DNA from: Cyathus striatus
Taxonomy: Eukaryota > Basidiomycota > Agaricomycetes > Agaricales > Nidulariaceae
Direction of reading: 5' to 3'
NCBI GenBank assembly: GCA_025738555.1
Contig: JAOVFP010000021.1
Span: 2,108,001 to 2,172,000 of the forward strand
Length of the DNA stretch: 64,000 nt
Below are positions 1 through 11,811 of the stretch, in pieces (within the stretch, counting starts at the first letter, position 1; each line of letters begins with the position of its first letter). A program made the position numbers and the translations under genes. A model generated the notes under the pieces. The model had not been told where the DNA came from and did no database searches. It saw only the letters and a list, made by a program, of their open reading frames with translations.

Positions 1-2214
1 TTCATCATGTGATGATCATAATGATTCAGAAAAGAAGTACCCGAAACAGGCGTTCATTCAAGACCTTATCGTACGAAAGACTAAAAATACCAAGATGGGT
101 ATCAAGCAAGTGAACACAACAAAAGGAAGAAGCGTCAGGAAAAACAGATGACTGAAAAAGATACCGCCAAGATCCATTTTTGTTCTGAACAAGACGGAAG
201 GAGAGTTCCAATGTCTCGCCATGTTCCATTTGACTAGAGTCATTTTTGCGTAAGGACAGTGTATTCCTGAGACGAACGAAGTGAGGAGCTTGTTATTTCA
301 GGATACCGTGAGTCGAAACAATCGTTGCGTAGAATCATGGAATCATGAAATTAGAAGTTCCCTCTGTCCTTCGAACGCTCCATGGCTGTAACAAATCACA
401 TAGGTCACTTTCGCAATAAAGGAACGAAGATGAGTCACGCACGATTGTAGTGGAGAAGTTTTTCAATGAGGTCAACATGGGTGAGCACCATTCGACGACA
501 GCAGTATCGCTTCAGCTGGAGCTCGTCGGGCGCATCACTTTATCATATCATACTGTGTTCAGTATCTCAGAATATACAGAAGATTCAAGAACTCACCCTT
601 CACTCATATCCTTCGACAGCAACTCTAAATAGGCGTTCCATTTGTCGCCAATGACCTTTCCGCAGGAGAAGCAGCGAACAGGGATAATCTATCGAGAAAA
701 TCAAGGTAAAAAGTGGTTGATGTTGGAAGGGCGGTGGAATGGGATGCTTGCCATGATGATTTTACAACCAAGTAAATTGGTGGAAGGTGATGGGTTGGAA
801 TTGGCCACTTGGCCAAGCGCAATGGGCGGGCCTTGTCTCGATTGGTCATTCGGCACTTCTAGTCGGCGCCACTTGTGAACACTTGTGCACACCTCGCAGC
901 AAGGTCCCAGCTAGAAGGTCCCAACTACGCACTACATCATACTTATGAGACTATCTTCCTCTTCCTGGTACTTATGCTCCGAACTCAGTCTTTCGGGTCT
1001 AGTTTATCGTACCATTGCGCCCCTATTCCGAGGCTTTCTCATTCGCCCTGTGAATTATTTCGCCACTGAGAGTCCTACGTAGGAGCTCTCATCTAAGAGT
1101 GTACCGATCCGCTGTAGCGATCGATGCGGTTAATGGGAATGTCAGATGGGAATCATTGATCCACGATATGTATGTGAAAGTGAAATTGATCCATCATCGA
1201 CATCCATTCCTTCCCTAGACTCATAACGCCTGTTGACGGATTTAACTTATCTATTGTTGCGGGAAGGGACATGTGAACAATAAGAAAGTTGCCTATGAAA
1301 CTCTATTCTGAAGGCAGACAGCGTCTGTTCCTCTCCTTCGAGTTCGGCCGCACAGCGCTCCACAGGTGATAAGGACGTGCTCCAAGCCTGGTGTTCCTGC
1401 TCCTCCCTATCAAATGTTTTTCGGATTGGAAGGCGATCCAGGCCTCATGGCAAACTCGCATTGGATGGAGCAAGTGGTGATTGGCAGCGGAGGTTTGGTA
1501 GTGACACGCCTATTGCGGGTGATGTACACATCCGATGATGATGTGAAGTTGGGAATGCTTCTTTTGACGACGTTTTCTATTTTGCTTGTAAATATGTAGT
1601 AAGTAACGACTTGACACAGAAGGGAGGTCTCGGAGTGTCGGAGGCGCGTGCACCTTGATGAGTGCAGTAGCTAATCCGGCCGTTGGTCGGAAAACAAGTC
1701 TTAGGATGAAAGGAGAAGTGTCAGTGTAGTGGGTTTCGTACACTTTTCGCTTTTCCGTCAACAAATTCACCTCGCTGGATGAATATAAGCAGTATCATCG
1801 CTGTTCAAGACAAAGCCCAGCGGTGCAGAGGTTGCATAGGTTAATCAAAGTGATGGGATTCTTGGCTCAGCCTTGGGAAAGATATAGAATTAGCGCCATA
1901 GAAGTGTTAGTGCACTTCGTGGTGATGTTCAAGTGATGCTGAATCAATGTTGGATATGTACAGGCCTGGGCAAGCAACTTGCAAGTCGCGCGCAGTAGAC
2001 GTATAAATCTATTGTTATAATTGGATCATGGACTCAAATGAGCGCATATCTCTGTGGTAGCGGTGCAATGATGATAAGTAGGATTTGAAACAGTAACAAG
2101 GGAGGTTGGAAAGAACGAAGTACTTTAAGTTTGAATAGTTTGAAATATTGTTGTGGAGAGATCTGAGATGAAGCTCCGCTTTGGACAGATACACGTTGCC
2201 AACAACCTGCATTT
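1..2214. other. Non-coding left edge
   Basis: No reading frame here looks like a real gene. The longest open frames are under 90 codons, overlap on both strands and show no recognisable domain or convincing splice structure. An open frame at 1366-1599 (+) has a hydrophobic end but no support. The stretch is best treated as intergenic or decayed sequence. Confidence 0.5.
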
Positions 2215-2932
2215 GAGGGTATTCTCAGTGTTATGAATTTGCGATACTCGTTACAAGTAAGATGGGCTATGTATTACTGATTTCTGTAAGTGCATAGGAA
2301 TAACAATGCTGTTAACAGATTTTCCGTCATAATCATGATATTAGAAATAGAACGTTGAGGGCCAACTTGCTATTTTAATACGTATTAAGGGCTATTATTA
2401 GTACACTGTGAGCCACCTGCAGTCGTAAACTTTCTAACAGGTCTGATATAGCGGACCGTACATACATAATCGGCGGCATTGCCTGGCCATATAACAAATG
2501 ATATCCAGCCACCCAGCCATCGGGGGCATTTAAGCACAATTTTATTCCCGGAGAGCGTGGAAGCTAATTGGGAACAATAGACCGAGGAAACGAGTGCAAC
2601 TGTGAACATAATTGATTTGGGTAGGTATCGAAGCAATGAATCGCTGGGTGGCATCAAAGCGACTATGCAACAAATATCTATCTAAACACAGGCCGAGTTC
2701 ATACAGCTGTTATTTATGACGATGCCCAAGGCTCAACTTGAGCACTATGACCTCCCTCAACTTTCTATCCCTATTATTAATCTAATGTGTCGACGTATTA
2801 GAGCTGTCATCTTTATTTTATCCTTATTCTCCTTCACGCTTGCAGGCATCGTGAATTGTACAATTGATGACTCTCTGGGAGACTCAGACGTCTCAATTGC
2901 CATTATACTTGCCAAGAGCGGGTGTTTGGCAG
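2215..2932 (+). pseudogene. Truncated duplicate of the membrane-protein locus at 36.8-38.8 kb
   Basis: This block is homologous to 36,774-37,417 over the upstream region and the first coding part. It keeps an ATG at 2787 followed by a hydrophobic signal-peptide-like run (RRIRAVIFILSLFSFTLAG) and then the hallmark NCTIDDSLGDS, which matches NRTIDDSLGDS in the other copy. Just after that motif it has lost two bases relative to the other copy, shifting the frame. Similarity stops abruptly after the bases coding for the tryptophan-like position near 2931, where unrelated sequence begins. The body of the gene (beta-rich extracellular region, membrane segment, coiled tail) is absent. It is a pseudogene fragment, useful because it preserves the start codon that the other copy has lost. 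Confidence 0.75.
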
Positions 2933-5676
2933 TAGTTCACGCTCCCCTACAGGTCCACGTGGACTCCACATAGCCTCCTTAAATTCTACATGGAGTGTAC
3001 ATGGACTTTACCTAGACTTTACATGCACTCTGTGTACTCATTCTAACAAGTTATGCATATAATAACATATTTTATTACCATATTAATTATTAATATAGAA
3101 GCCAACTTATCTATATTAAACAAATACTTACACCCAATCGGGAGACTTTCGCGAAAGAACGGCAGGATAGCAGGGGGGAGGCGCTAACCGTTGACGTTGA
3201 ACGCCTCGGCACCAAGAAATGAGTTACATTAACGAGCACCCCATGTACGATATACATGAAGTTGAAAAATAAAAATAGACGAGTAATAAAGAGAGTAAAA
3301 GATAGGGTTAGAAATATAAGAAATAGATGAGATTGAAGAAGATGGTTACTAGCACGGGTCCATTAAAACCCTCATGCAAAAAAACCCAGTGGGAAAAACA
3401 TGCGATCACGGGGGAAAAGCTACCGGCTGATCTACGAGTAATGTAAAGAAAATAAAGTATCGGTGAAGTGAGAACGAAAGGGAGATGGGTGGGTAACGAA
3501 AAACACCACGCCGAAGCGAGGGTGACGGAGCGCTGGTGCGGGAGGGAGGGAGGAGGAAGAATCGGCAGCCAAATACTGAGAGACAAATGAAAAGCACCTG
3601 ATGCAGGAGGGAGGAGGAAGAATGCGGAATATTCAACATTCTGAGCTCCTTGTACCATCCACACGGCCAGTTCCGGAACGCGATCAAGGACTGGCCATTA
3701 CGAATAAATTGCGTTGACGATCGGGACGAAATCATGAGCGTCAGAGGCCTCGAGCGAGTGGTCAAGGATGAGCACACTCACAATAACAACCCCAAAAAAT
3801 GCCAGCCGCCCATGAAGCGCGGGTGCTTCACGGCCCAAGATGCTATGCTGCCGCCGTCCCTATTGGCCCAGCGCAAGGATCCCCTTGAACTATGATAAAA
3901 CAATACCAATACCAATACATTACTAATACCAATACTAATATAAATACTGATACCAGCACAATATGGTACCAATAAGACTAGTAAGATAGCAGCACTGGAG
4001 GACATGGGGACAAGACTGTACTGGAGGTGCAATGGTGGGAGAGGGCAGGAGAGGGTAGGTGGTAGTGGTGGTTGTTGTCATTGTGGGTCTCCCAGCTGCG
4101 TGTGTTGTGCCGCATTACCACCAATTCACTCTTCCCCCGCGCCCTCCCCACCCATCATCCACTTCCCTCGCATCCCACCAATAATCTCAAAAAGCCTAAC
4201 CGCACCGTACTGCTCTAAACCCTAACCTATCAGGTGCATAGATCCCCATGCACCACGACCATGCGCACATCATAAGTCCCATTGTGGTGCTGAGAGGCTT
4301 GGGCACTGGTGCCCGCAATTTTTCAATAGGAAGGGAGGGGGAAGGGAGAGGAGGCTGTATTGGGAGGACATTGGGTAATGCTGAGAGTGGTTGGAGGGTG
4401 TTGGAGAGGGATATGGGGGATCGGAGTGTGCCATCTATGTCGGGAGGGGTCGTGGATGTGGTTGGTATTGAGGAGGGATTAGCTCTGTTGAGGTGATTGA
4501 TGTACCTAACGGTATACCATTGGTATTCAGATAACGTTTGTATAGATTGAAGGCTGGAAGAGTTGCTTTGGGAGAAAGAGGCCTGAAAAGCAGGCCGCTC
4601 CCCAATCCCAACACGTACAACTTCTACTCTTTATACTCGGCATCCCGAGTTCGCGAGACGAAGCTTGTTATGTGCGGACTAGGAAGATGGTGATATCGGT
4701 CGAGAGGAGAAAGCGTATACGGGAAAAGGGAAGGATGGTCTTTGCTCTTCCGGGTCACAAGGAGAACGAGGTGAGGAGAGGAAAGAGTAGATGGACAATT
4801 GATATACATATGGTCGACCACTGGCGGCAGCCATTCCCGAATCGCTCCGAATCACATATCACGTACCCCATCGCTGCGGATCTAATATGGTGTGCTGGGT
4901 AGGTATTGAAGGAGGCCCGAGGGAACAGCGACTCACAGGAAAAACGTATTGATCAGTTGGATTGTTTTAATCTGTAGCTGTGGTACCGTTAGCGTCCCTT
5001 GCTACTTACCGAGAAACAGGACGAGAAAGCGTACCGTTAGAGAACTAGATTTAAAAACTCCGTGAGTGAAACAACATCGACGTCAACATCCTTCCCCTTA
5101 AACCCCAACCCTCCCCAACCCTCCATTTTCCATCACCCCCTTCCCTCCCTCCCCACCTGGACCGGTGATCGTGCTAGTGACTGATGAGACGGTTATAGTG
5201 GGGTACTTACGAGGTTCTGGTTGATACTTATAGGAGGAGTTGTGGATGGAGGAGGATGCGGAGGAGAGGCTTGTGGATGAAGTTCATTCGTACGAACGAG
5301 CAGAGTGACTGTGACAACCGAAGAACGGAGGTTCGGACGATCTCATATTATGTAAGGATTTGGGGCCGGCGGCAGTTGGGCGGCAACTCAAGGGGTCTTC
5401 CGCGGCGGCAGGCTCGCTGAAACCGATCTCATTGTTATCCTCGAGTAATCCTACAATTATCCCACTAAGTATGTTTCTTCTCATTGAATAAAGGATATGG
5501 ATATGGGTTATAAGCTGGCAACTTCGAACATCTGCATCATTAATGACCAGCTGATGTCCTGCCCATTGCCACTGGGTCTTGCCAATCGCAGGACAATGAC
5601 AAAATCAAAACCAAGTAGTCGAAGCGGTATCGCGCAGTTGTCTTCCGTTTCTAGAACTGGTCATTGTTTCAATGTG
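2933..5676. other. Intergenic, low-complexity stretches
   Basis: No gene could be supported. The stretch has purine-rich patches, including a GGGAGG-rich motif repeated near 3540-3560 and 3605-3620, and a degenerate AATACC-type repeat. Open frames at 3308-3777 (-) and 4248-4496 (+) are driven by composition and show no domain. Small repeated phrases around ACATGGACTTTAC lie near 2950-3030. Confidence 0.4.
3901..3957. repeat. Degenerate AATACC/AATACT microsatellite
   Basis: About 57 bases made of imperfect repeats of a six-base AATACC/AATACT unit. It is not part of any coding frame. Confidence 0.7.
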
Positions 5677-5684
5677 TATAAATA
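5677..5684 (+). promoter_or_regulatory. TATA box of the zinc-finger gene
   Basis: TATAAATA lies 108 bases before the ATG at 5792. A pyrimidine-rich leader (CTCTCCTCCCTC) follows, which is typical of basidiomycete core promoters. Confidence 0.55.
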
Positions 5685-5791
5685 GGAAGGGTGTGTGTGT
5701 GGGTGGTAGAACACCAACACAGCCCAGCACCCGCTTCAGTTTAACGAACACACTACCCCGCTCTCCTCCCTCAACAACTCACTTGTTCAAC

Positions 5792-6233
5792 ATGTTCCGT
5801 GCACCAAAGTCCAAGCTCGCAGATATGACCACCGCAGCGTTATGGAATGAACTCCCAGGACAAGCCTGTTGCACAATTACCCAAACTAGAGCCCAAAAGC
5901 AGGCATTGATCGTCCTGCGGTACGTTCGACTCTGTTTTTCATACTTTCTTCAAGTGATTCTCACTAAACATATACTATGATAGTTATGGAGTGCCAGGGT
6001 ACAAGTGCCGTGATTGTACTCAGGCATTCGGTGATCCGAGCAGCAGAACACGACATATAATGGAGCGGCATGTTTCCCAGGCAAAGGGAGCTGAAGTTGA
6101 TGATGCTGAGCCATCAGACATCGATGAGAAACTCGACAAGGCGTCACGGCGGTCACGCTTGAAACTAGTTCGCTTGACTATGAGCAGAAAAGAGATTATC
6201 TACGGAAGGCTTGGTCCTATGGACTCGCATTAG
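5792..6233 (+). CDS. Small single C2H2 zinc-finger protein
   Basis: Two exons, 5792-5919 and 5984-6233, give 125 residues. The intron (64 nt) has a GTACGT donor and a TAG acceptor and splits an arginine codon. The start was chosen because ATG at 5792 follows a TATA box and leader; the frame is also open upstream, but a start there would precede the likely transcription start. Just after the splice the protein has one classical finger: C-x2-C, twelve residues, H-x4-H (CRDC ... HIMERH). Basic runs (RRSRLKLVRL) follow near the C-terminus. A single finger with a basic tail suggests a small nucleic-acid-binding or regulatory protein, but no specific function can be given. It stands alone, with about 970 bases to the next gene. 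Confidence 0.7.
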
Positions 6234-7205
6234 ACCCCCTTTCATTGGCAGTTTCCGATTCATTAGCTTCTGTACACTACCAGGACTTTACTTACCGTTC
6301 ACAATAATAACACTAGTTAAAAATAACTGATACAGTGTAAAAATTTAAGAAATCCAGTGCAACATGAGTCGGTTACAATTAGATAACCGATTCCATGTTA
6401 CATCTACAAGTTACCCCAAAAGCAAGACACATATAAGTGTATATGGTACGCCGTGCCTTCGCCGCTCGACGACGAAATACCCGCGCGCTGTACTCAAAAC
6501 GCCGACATATAAATGCCCTAAGGTCCAGGATCGACGTGAAACTACTGCGCACGCGAGTCCATCAAGATTTGCATGATCACGAAGCTAACCTAATTAAACG
6601 TAGTACTCTATTCTATTCCAAGGTTCAACCAATAAAAATAGCAATACGCATCAAATTCTGAGATATATATATCCTACGGAGTGGATATTCATAATCCATC
6701 AGGACATGCGCGCTCTCGGAGAATACTTATCCTGGACGTAACTTACGGGTCAGTGATTGTTCCGTCCGAGTTTCCCGAAAATGATAGGTACAGTCTTAGA
6801 GTGCAATGTAGCCCGTGACACGGATTGAAAGTTGGCCGGTGTGTCCTTTGACTGGCTCTTTTCCGGGTGTAAAAGGAATTGAAGGTTTTATCTGTGAATA
6901 CGGCGGAGAGATCTAGGACCAAGGTGTATAATTGTAAGGTTGACGCCCTTATCTTCCGATGAAGGCGTAAATAGATATGTCCCGCAGCGTGTTAAATATA
7001 TATTCAACCTTCCCGTTGACGATTCCATTATATTTTCCGCACTGGATCCAATTTATTGACACGACTCGAATAGGTGCCTGGAATGTCTGCTGTTGAGATT
7101 TCCTTACTACGTGCTGGATTGAACCACTCCGATGCACTTGGTGTATGTTCTATTGATCATTCGTTTTGAAAACTCTACTCATTCACCTTGGATAATAGTA
7201 CGTTA
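6234..7205. other. Intergenic
   Basis: Only short overlapping frames are seen, with no domain or convincing splice structure. The sequence holds an AT-rich run around 6660-6680. Nothing further can be supported. Confidence 0.5.
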
Positions 7206-8486
7206 ATGGTATGTATACACATACATCGCATCTCCTCACGTTCTGAATTGGACTGCACAGTGGCCAATTATACACTGCTAGTAAGTGCATCTATTTCGCT
7301 ACTAGATATCGCTTGAAGACCTGACCGCATTTCATGAAGGTTTACGATGTCTGCATAACTCTCAGCACAGAAATAGAATTCATTTGGGGTTCACCATGGA
7401 GCAGTATGAAAGTAGTCTACCTTCTGACAAGGTATATGGCATTTGTCGATGGTACCTTGGAGTTACTTAGTAAGTAATGGTTTACCGAACTGCGTGATTA
7501 TAACGTTAATAATCCAATGCTAGCGGGTTTATTGTATGCACCGTCGACGCAGACTTGCTTTCGTGTATTCACAATTATGGAGTGTAAATTCCTCATTATA
7601 TCTTTACTCGGTTCGTTCTCTAATATCACACAGGCACTTATGTGCTAGGCCTAGCCATTGGGGACCGTATGTAGCTTTATGATCTGAAAGGCTTGGTGCT
7701 CATATCAACTTTTAGTGATTTCAACAGCACGAGCATGGGCATTCTGGAGAACAACACGACATATTACTATCATGTTATCTCTATTTTGGTTCATTACCTG
7801 GAGCGTTCAACTTGTTCTTATCGGCTATAATGCTGGAAGCCTTAAATGTAAGTAAAATAGGAGTTGTGCAAGTTCGGACTTCTGACTTCGATATAGTTGG
7901 TGTCCAGAATTTGGTTGAAGTAGCTAAATTAAGGGGATGCGTAATTACAGCTGTACATCCCACCATTGCTTCGATGACTTTTGCGATACTCTTGGTGTAT
8001 GATGGAGGTACGTATTGAATTATACTTGAAATTTGAAGTGCTAACCGTACCTCTAGTTATGACATTATTGATACTGCTGGCGGTCTACCTTGGATCGTGT
8101 AAGTGCCAACTCTTATGATGTGTTGTGCATTTATATTTATTTTCGCAGTACGTCACACGAAGGCGTCTGGGATAGTGAACGTTATGCTAAAAGACGGTAA
8201 AATTTTCTCGCCTACATCATAGACTATCAACTAAGTTCAATATTCAGGGGTTTTATATTTTATTTGCATCCTAGGTATTGTCAGCTGTCTCCGGCTGTTG
8301 GCTATACATTTACATCATTTTAGGAAGCTCTTTAGCAAATATGATTGTAATATTAAAACTCAGTGTACGTTCACAGTTTTGTATATATTATATCGTTGAT
8401 GATCTTAAGATTGCGTTATAGGTTGGATTAAATGGACTAACTGTTCCGTACGCAATGTTCCGATTGTTATACCTGTGAATACTTGA
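7206..8486 (+). CDS. DUF6533-type multi-pass membrane protein
   Basis: No long frame exists here, but eleven small exons join without a frame error: 7206-7280, 7340-7469, 7524-7583, 7634-7666, 7728-7847, 7897-8007, 8057-8098, 8149-8196, 8248-8274, 8324-8362 and 8422-8486. They encode 249 residues. The first two exons spell the DUF6533 signature, TLLVYD ... TEIEFIWGSPW ... RYMAF, found in many mushroom membrane proteins. Further hydrophobic segments follow (for example ITIMLSLFWFITWSVQLVLI and MTFAILLVYDGVMTLLILLA), and then the family's late motif DGVLYF and SSLANMIVILKL. Six or seven membrane passes are likely. The N-terminus is short, so the start is the least certain part. The function of the family is unknown. 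The small exons make automated gene finders likely to miss this gene. Confidence 0.8.
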
Positions 8487-8860
8487 TTCACACAGAATTA
8501 CGTAGGCTAACAAGAGCATTCCACTCTATACTCGTGTGTCGAGCAATTCTACATGCCAGGGAACAGGCGTACAGGGATGTTTGTGATGGTGCTCTTCGTA
8601 TTTCTACTATAACGGAAGCATGATAAGCGACACTCACGTTTGGCACATCGCGCTTTATCAGAGATGACACATAGGCATTTAAGACGGAATCGATTCATAG
8701 AGCTTCGAAATTGAAATTGTAACGAGGCCTGTCTCAGCGATGACACGCCCGGGGTCAGAAGCTGAAGAGGCATTGAAGATGTGGTCGAGTGGGGGTACTC
8801 CCCCATGTACATATGTATACTACAAAGGATGTCCCAATCATTCTGATATTTACTTTAGTT

Positions 8861-8938
8861 ACAAGGAATTAGTCTCGGCTACCCATCCGTTAGCGCTCGT
8901 CCAAATCAACGGATGGGTAGCCGAGACTAACAAGGAAT
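8861..8938. mobile_element. 60-bp palindromic micro-element with 9-bp target duplication
   Basis: The element is 8870-8929. Its two 22-base arms (8870-8891 and 8908-8929) are perfect inverted repeats around a 16-base loop and start TAGTCTCGG. It is flanked by a perfect 9-bp direct repeat, ACAAGGAAT (8861-8869 and 8930-8938). Inverted termini plus an exact target duplication are the hallmarks of a DNA-transposon insertion. It is too small to code. The TAGTC terminus and 9-bp duplication match those of the DUF6589/RecQ element at 25,850-31,748, so it may be mobilised by the same kind of transposase. That link is inference. Confidence 0.85.
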
Positions 8939-9511
8939 CAACTGATGTCTTTAAGCGCTTAAGGGCTAATGAAAGTGACTTGCTCTTAATTTATCTGCGT
9001 TGCAATGTTTCGGTATAAATTTAGAACGGCATCAAATTATGATGGAATATCACTATAATATCTCTAATAGGTACAATCGCTGACGGAGTACACTGACCAA
9101 TCACAGCCCTAAGCCAATCACCCATGCACCGACACTAAAGCCCCGTAGTAGTCCGTACCAGGTCTGTAAGTACTGCCCTCGGCTTTAGTTCGCCGTACGA
9201 ACTCCGGAGTGGAGTGATGTACGTTATGGTAAAGGATGGCGATATGTTCTCGTTTGAAGTAATGAATATTTGACTCGGTGAATCAGGTGTTTACGTATTA
9301 GCTCTTACCGCAACTTACATGATCTTACTTGCGTAAGTTAGGCTTTGGCCAACACGATTGTTATTTGGAAACTAAGGGTATGTGGTAGTGAGTAGGAAAG
9401 AACTTGGTAAAGGACAGTAAGTACTATGGAACGACGCCAGAGTCGGCAGCTGAGGTAATGAAAGTAAATGAAGACCGCATTTTGAGGTGAAGATAGAATT
9501 CCTGATCCGTA
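8939..9511. other. Intergenic
   Basis: No gene or structured element was recognised between the micro-element and the 3' end of the oxidase gene. Confidence 0.5.
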
Positions 9512-11811
9512 CTACATATACCCAGGGAAAAGATCTGCGAAACCGATATACTCAAGCATCAAGTCACTCAAGTCATCGTCATCAGGGTGTTCGTTAGCAT
9601 TTATTTCGCCGTGGCGAGTGTCTTTGTCGGCATCTGGAATGTCGTAAGTCTCGTTGCTAACTTGAATCTTAGTCGGGAAGGATCTGAAAGTTTTAGGGTC
9701 CGACTTCGTTGACCTTGTCCACTCTTCGTTGCATCCCCAAAGACTAGTGAATCTTTCTTTGTGCTTTTCCCACTGGCCCGACGTAATAAGATACTCCTTA
9801 ACTGCGCGCCATGCACTATCGAGAGCGCCAACTACCCAGCTACGTATATCGGAGAAGATATTAGCCATGACTGGGCTGAAGATAGTCAGTGGTACTCACG
9901 CGTGACGGGTACTGATTAGTTCGCCTGCAAAATGGATTCTGCTTAGTCCTGCAGGTCGTGAAAGGGCTTTGTACAAATCCCCGAAGTTTCCAGGCCCGAA
10001 ATATCCAAATGCACCTATTTTAAAAGCGTTAACATGACGTACGGTGTAAAACAACAAAGACAATTAGTACTCATTGTGTATTCGCTTCCATTCCAATCCC
10101 AAGCGTATGTTTCCAAACATTGATCGACTAGATAATCATAGGAAACCACGGTAGGGTCATGCACGTCTGCCAGATTTCTCAACACTACAGCTTTCAGTTG
10201 TTCGCTAATAACGGAAGGATCCGTCATGTTGATTAAGGAACCCCACCTATCGGCATCAGAGGTCCAGCAATAGCTTACAATAAGCGTATTTGAAGGGGTA
10301 TCGGAGTCGACGCCGTACGAAGGATAAACGATAGTGCGGATGGGAAGATCAGTAAAGGACTGCCCGCCGACAATATTGAACTTAGTAGTCCACCAAGCCT
10401 CTTTGAAGCGCATTCCGATCTTTATGGATGGACCGTATTGAAGCATGCGCAGTGCAGTGGATTGCATAGGGTCGAGACCCGCTTTTGACAAGTCAATCAT
10501 GCGTAAGACAGGAAGGGGAAGAGTTGAGATGACGTGCGAATAATCTCTTGTAGAGTTGTCTTCAAAACCAACTCTGATCCCTTTGTTCCAGAAATCCTTC
10601 CATGGGACGCCTTTCTCTTCAGATGCGCCTCTAGGGAACCAAATCTTTTGAAAGTAGCCGATAGAAGTAACTTTTTTGTTGAATTGAATAGATGCGTCCG
10701 TTGTGTTGAGATATTGCTCCAAGGCTCCGCTGAGAGTCTGAGATCCTCCACTGTTTTAAAGTAAAATGTTGAATATAGGAACGAGAACGTTATAGAAAAG
10801 GATTACTCAAAGCACTTCCACTCAATATCACCAAGAATATCAGTTCCACCGCCAAAGGCCAGGTTCTCTAGAATTGTCTCCGACCATGCCTTGTCGAATG
10901 ACCCAGAAGAATCTTCAAAGGTTTCGCACCAATTAACGATATTGGTTCCAAGAGGCTTTGGCGGGAGTTCGAGTGATGCGGAAGGGATGTAGACCAAAGA
11001 TAGATAAGCACGCGTAGAAAACATATCATACTGCTGAAGCACATCCCAGCCTTGACTGCCGCCGAATTTGATGTCCTTAGCAATTAAACGAGAGAAACGA
11101 TCGACGGCATCTTCCATTATTGTACTAGAACCGACTCCGACATATGCGGGGTCCACACCCATTGCAACGGCACCCGCTGCAGAATCTTCAGGGGTTCCGG
11201 ACATCCGAGTTCTGACACCATTAAAGTAAAGAAATCCGGGATCAGATCTCGACTTATAATAGTAAGGAATGACTTTATCCTTCAGACGATCCTCGCCCTC
11301 GTTAAGTTTCTCGTAGTTAATCAGTTGACCAAGACGCTTGTTTATTCCAATGTTATAATCTCCGTTGGGCCCTTTGGTTGGAAGAGGGAAACGCATGGCG
11401 CCGATGTCCTGTGAAGTGATTTGTCGTTTACATAATAGGCAATGATATTCAATCGCGTGGAAAACTCACGTAATAATCGTATTTTCCGCCATCGGTAAAA
11501 TGATGCGTCTTCAAGCGTCCACCAGTACGATCAGAGGCTTCCAAAATCTCGTACGCAATACCGAGCGAATCAAGCATGAGCGCAGTGTATAAACCACCGA
11601 TTCCGGCACCAAGAATACCAACAGGTCGTGTACTCCCAAAGCCCCAGATATCGTATCCAGAGGGAGAGATCGGTCCTGGGATTTGAGGTATACCTTGGAT
11701 GTCGATCTTCTTACGCACATCTGCGAGGTAGCTCTCGATGATTCTGCGCCCGATGTAGCTAAACGGGTCTTGAAGACTGTTGGTGGTAGAACTATGAGCA
11801 GCAGTAGACAT
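9512..11811 (-). CDS. L-amino-acid oxidase (flavin monooxidase family)
   Basis: Exons on the minus strand are 11470-11811, 10807-11408, 10071-10750, 9900-10014 and 9512-9839, joining in frame to 688 residues. The enzyme oxidises L-amino acids with O2 to 2-oxo acids, ammonia and H2O2, using FAD. The Rossmann motif GAGIGG is at residues 68-73, the ribose-binding Glu at about 91, and the RTGGR motif at 95-99. GAMRFP follows the first splice. The C-terminal FAD motif HFAGE (569-573) is followed by the family signature STRHAWVVGALDSAW. Domains, order and length fit basidiomycete L-amino-acid oxidases used in nitrogen mining and defence. No signal peptide is seen, suggesting an intracellular enzyme. 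The ATG at 11811 has a good context (AACATGTC); in-frame ATGs at 11892 and 11976 are less likely. The gene looks intact. Confidence 0.9.

Noticed and set aside
3308..3777. Two long overlapping minus-strand frames
   Set aside because: They arise from purine-rich repeats, with no splice structure or domain.
8740..9018. 92-codon open frame across the palindromic micro-element
   Set aside because: It is interrupted by a transposon-like palindrome and reads both its arms; there is no domain.
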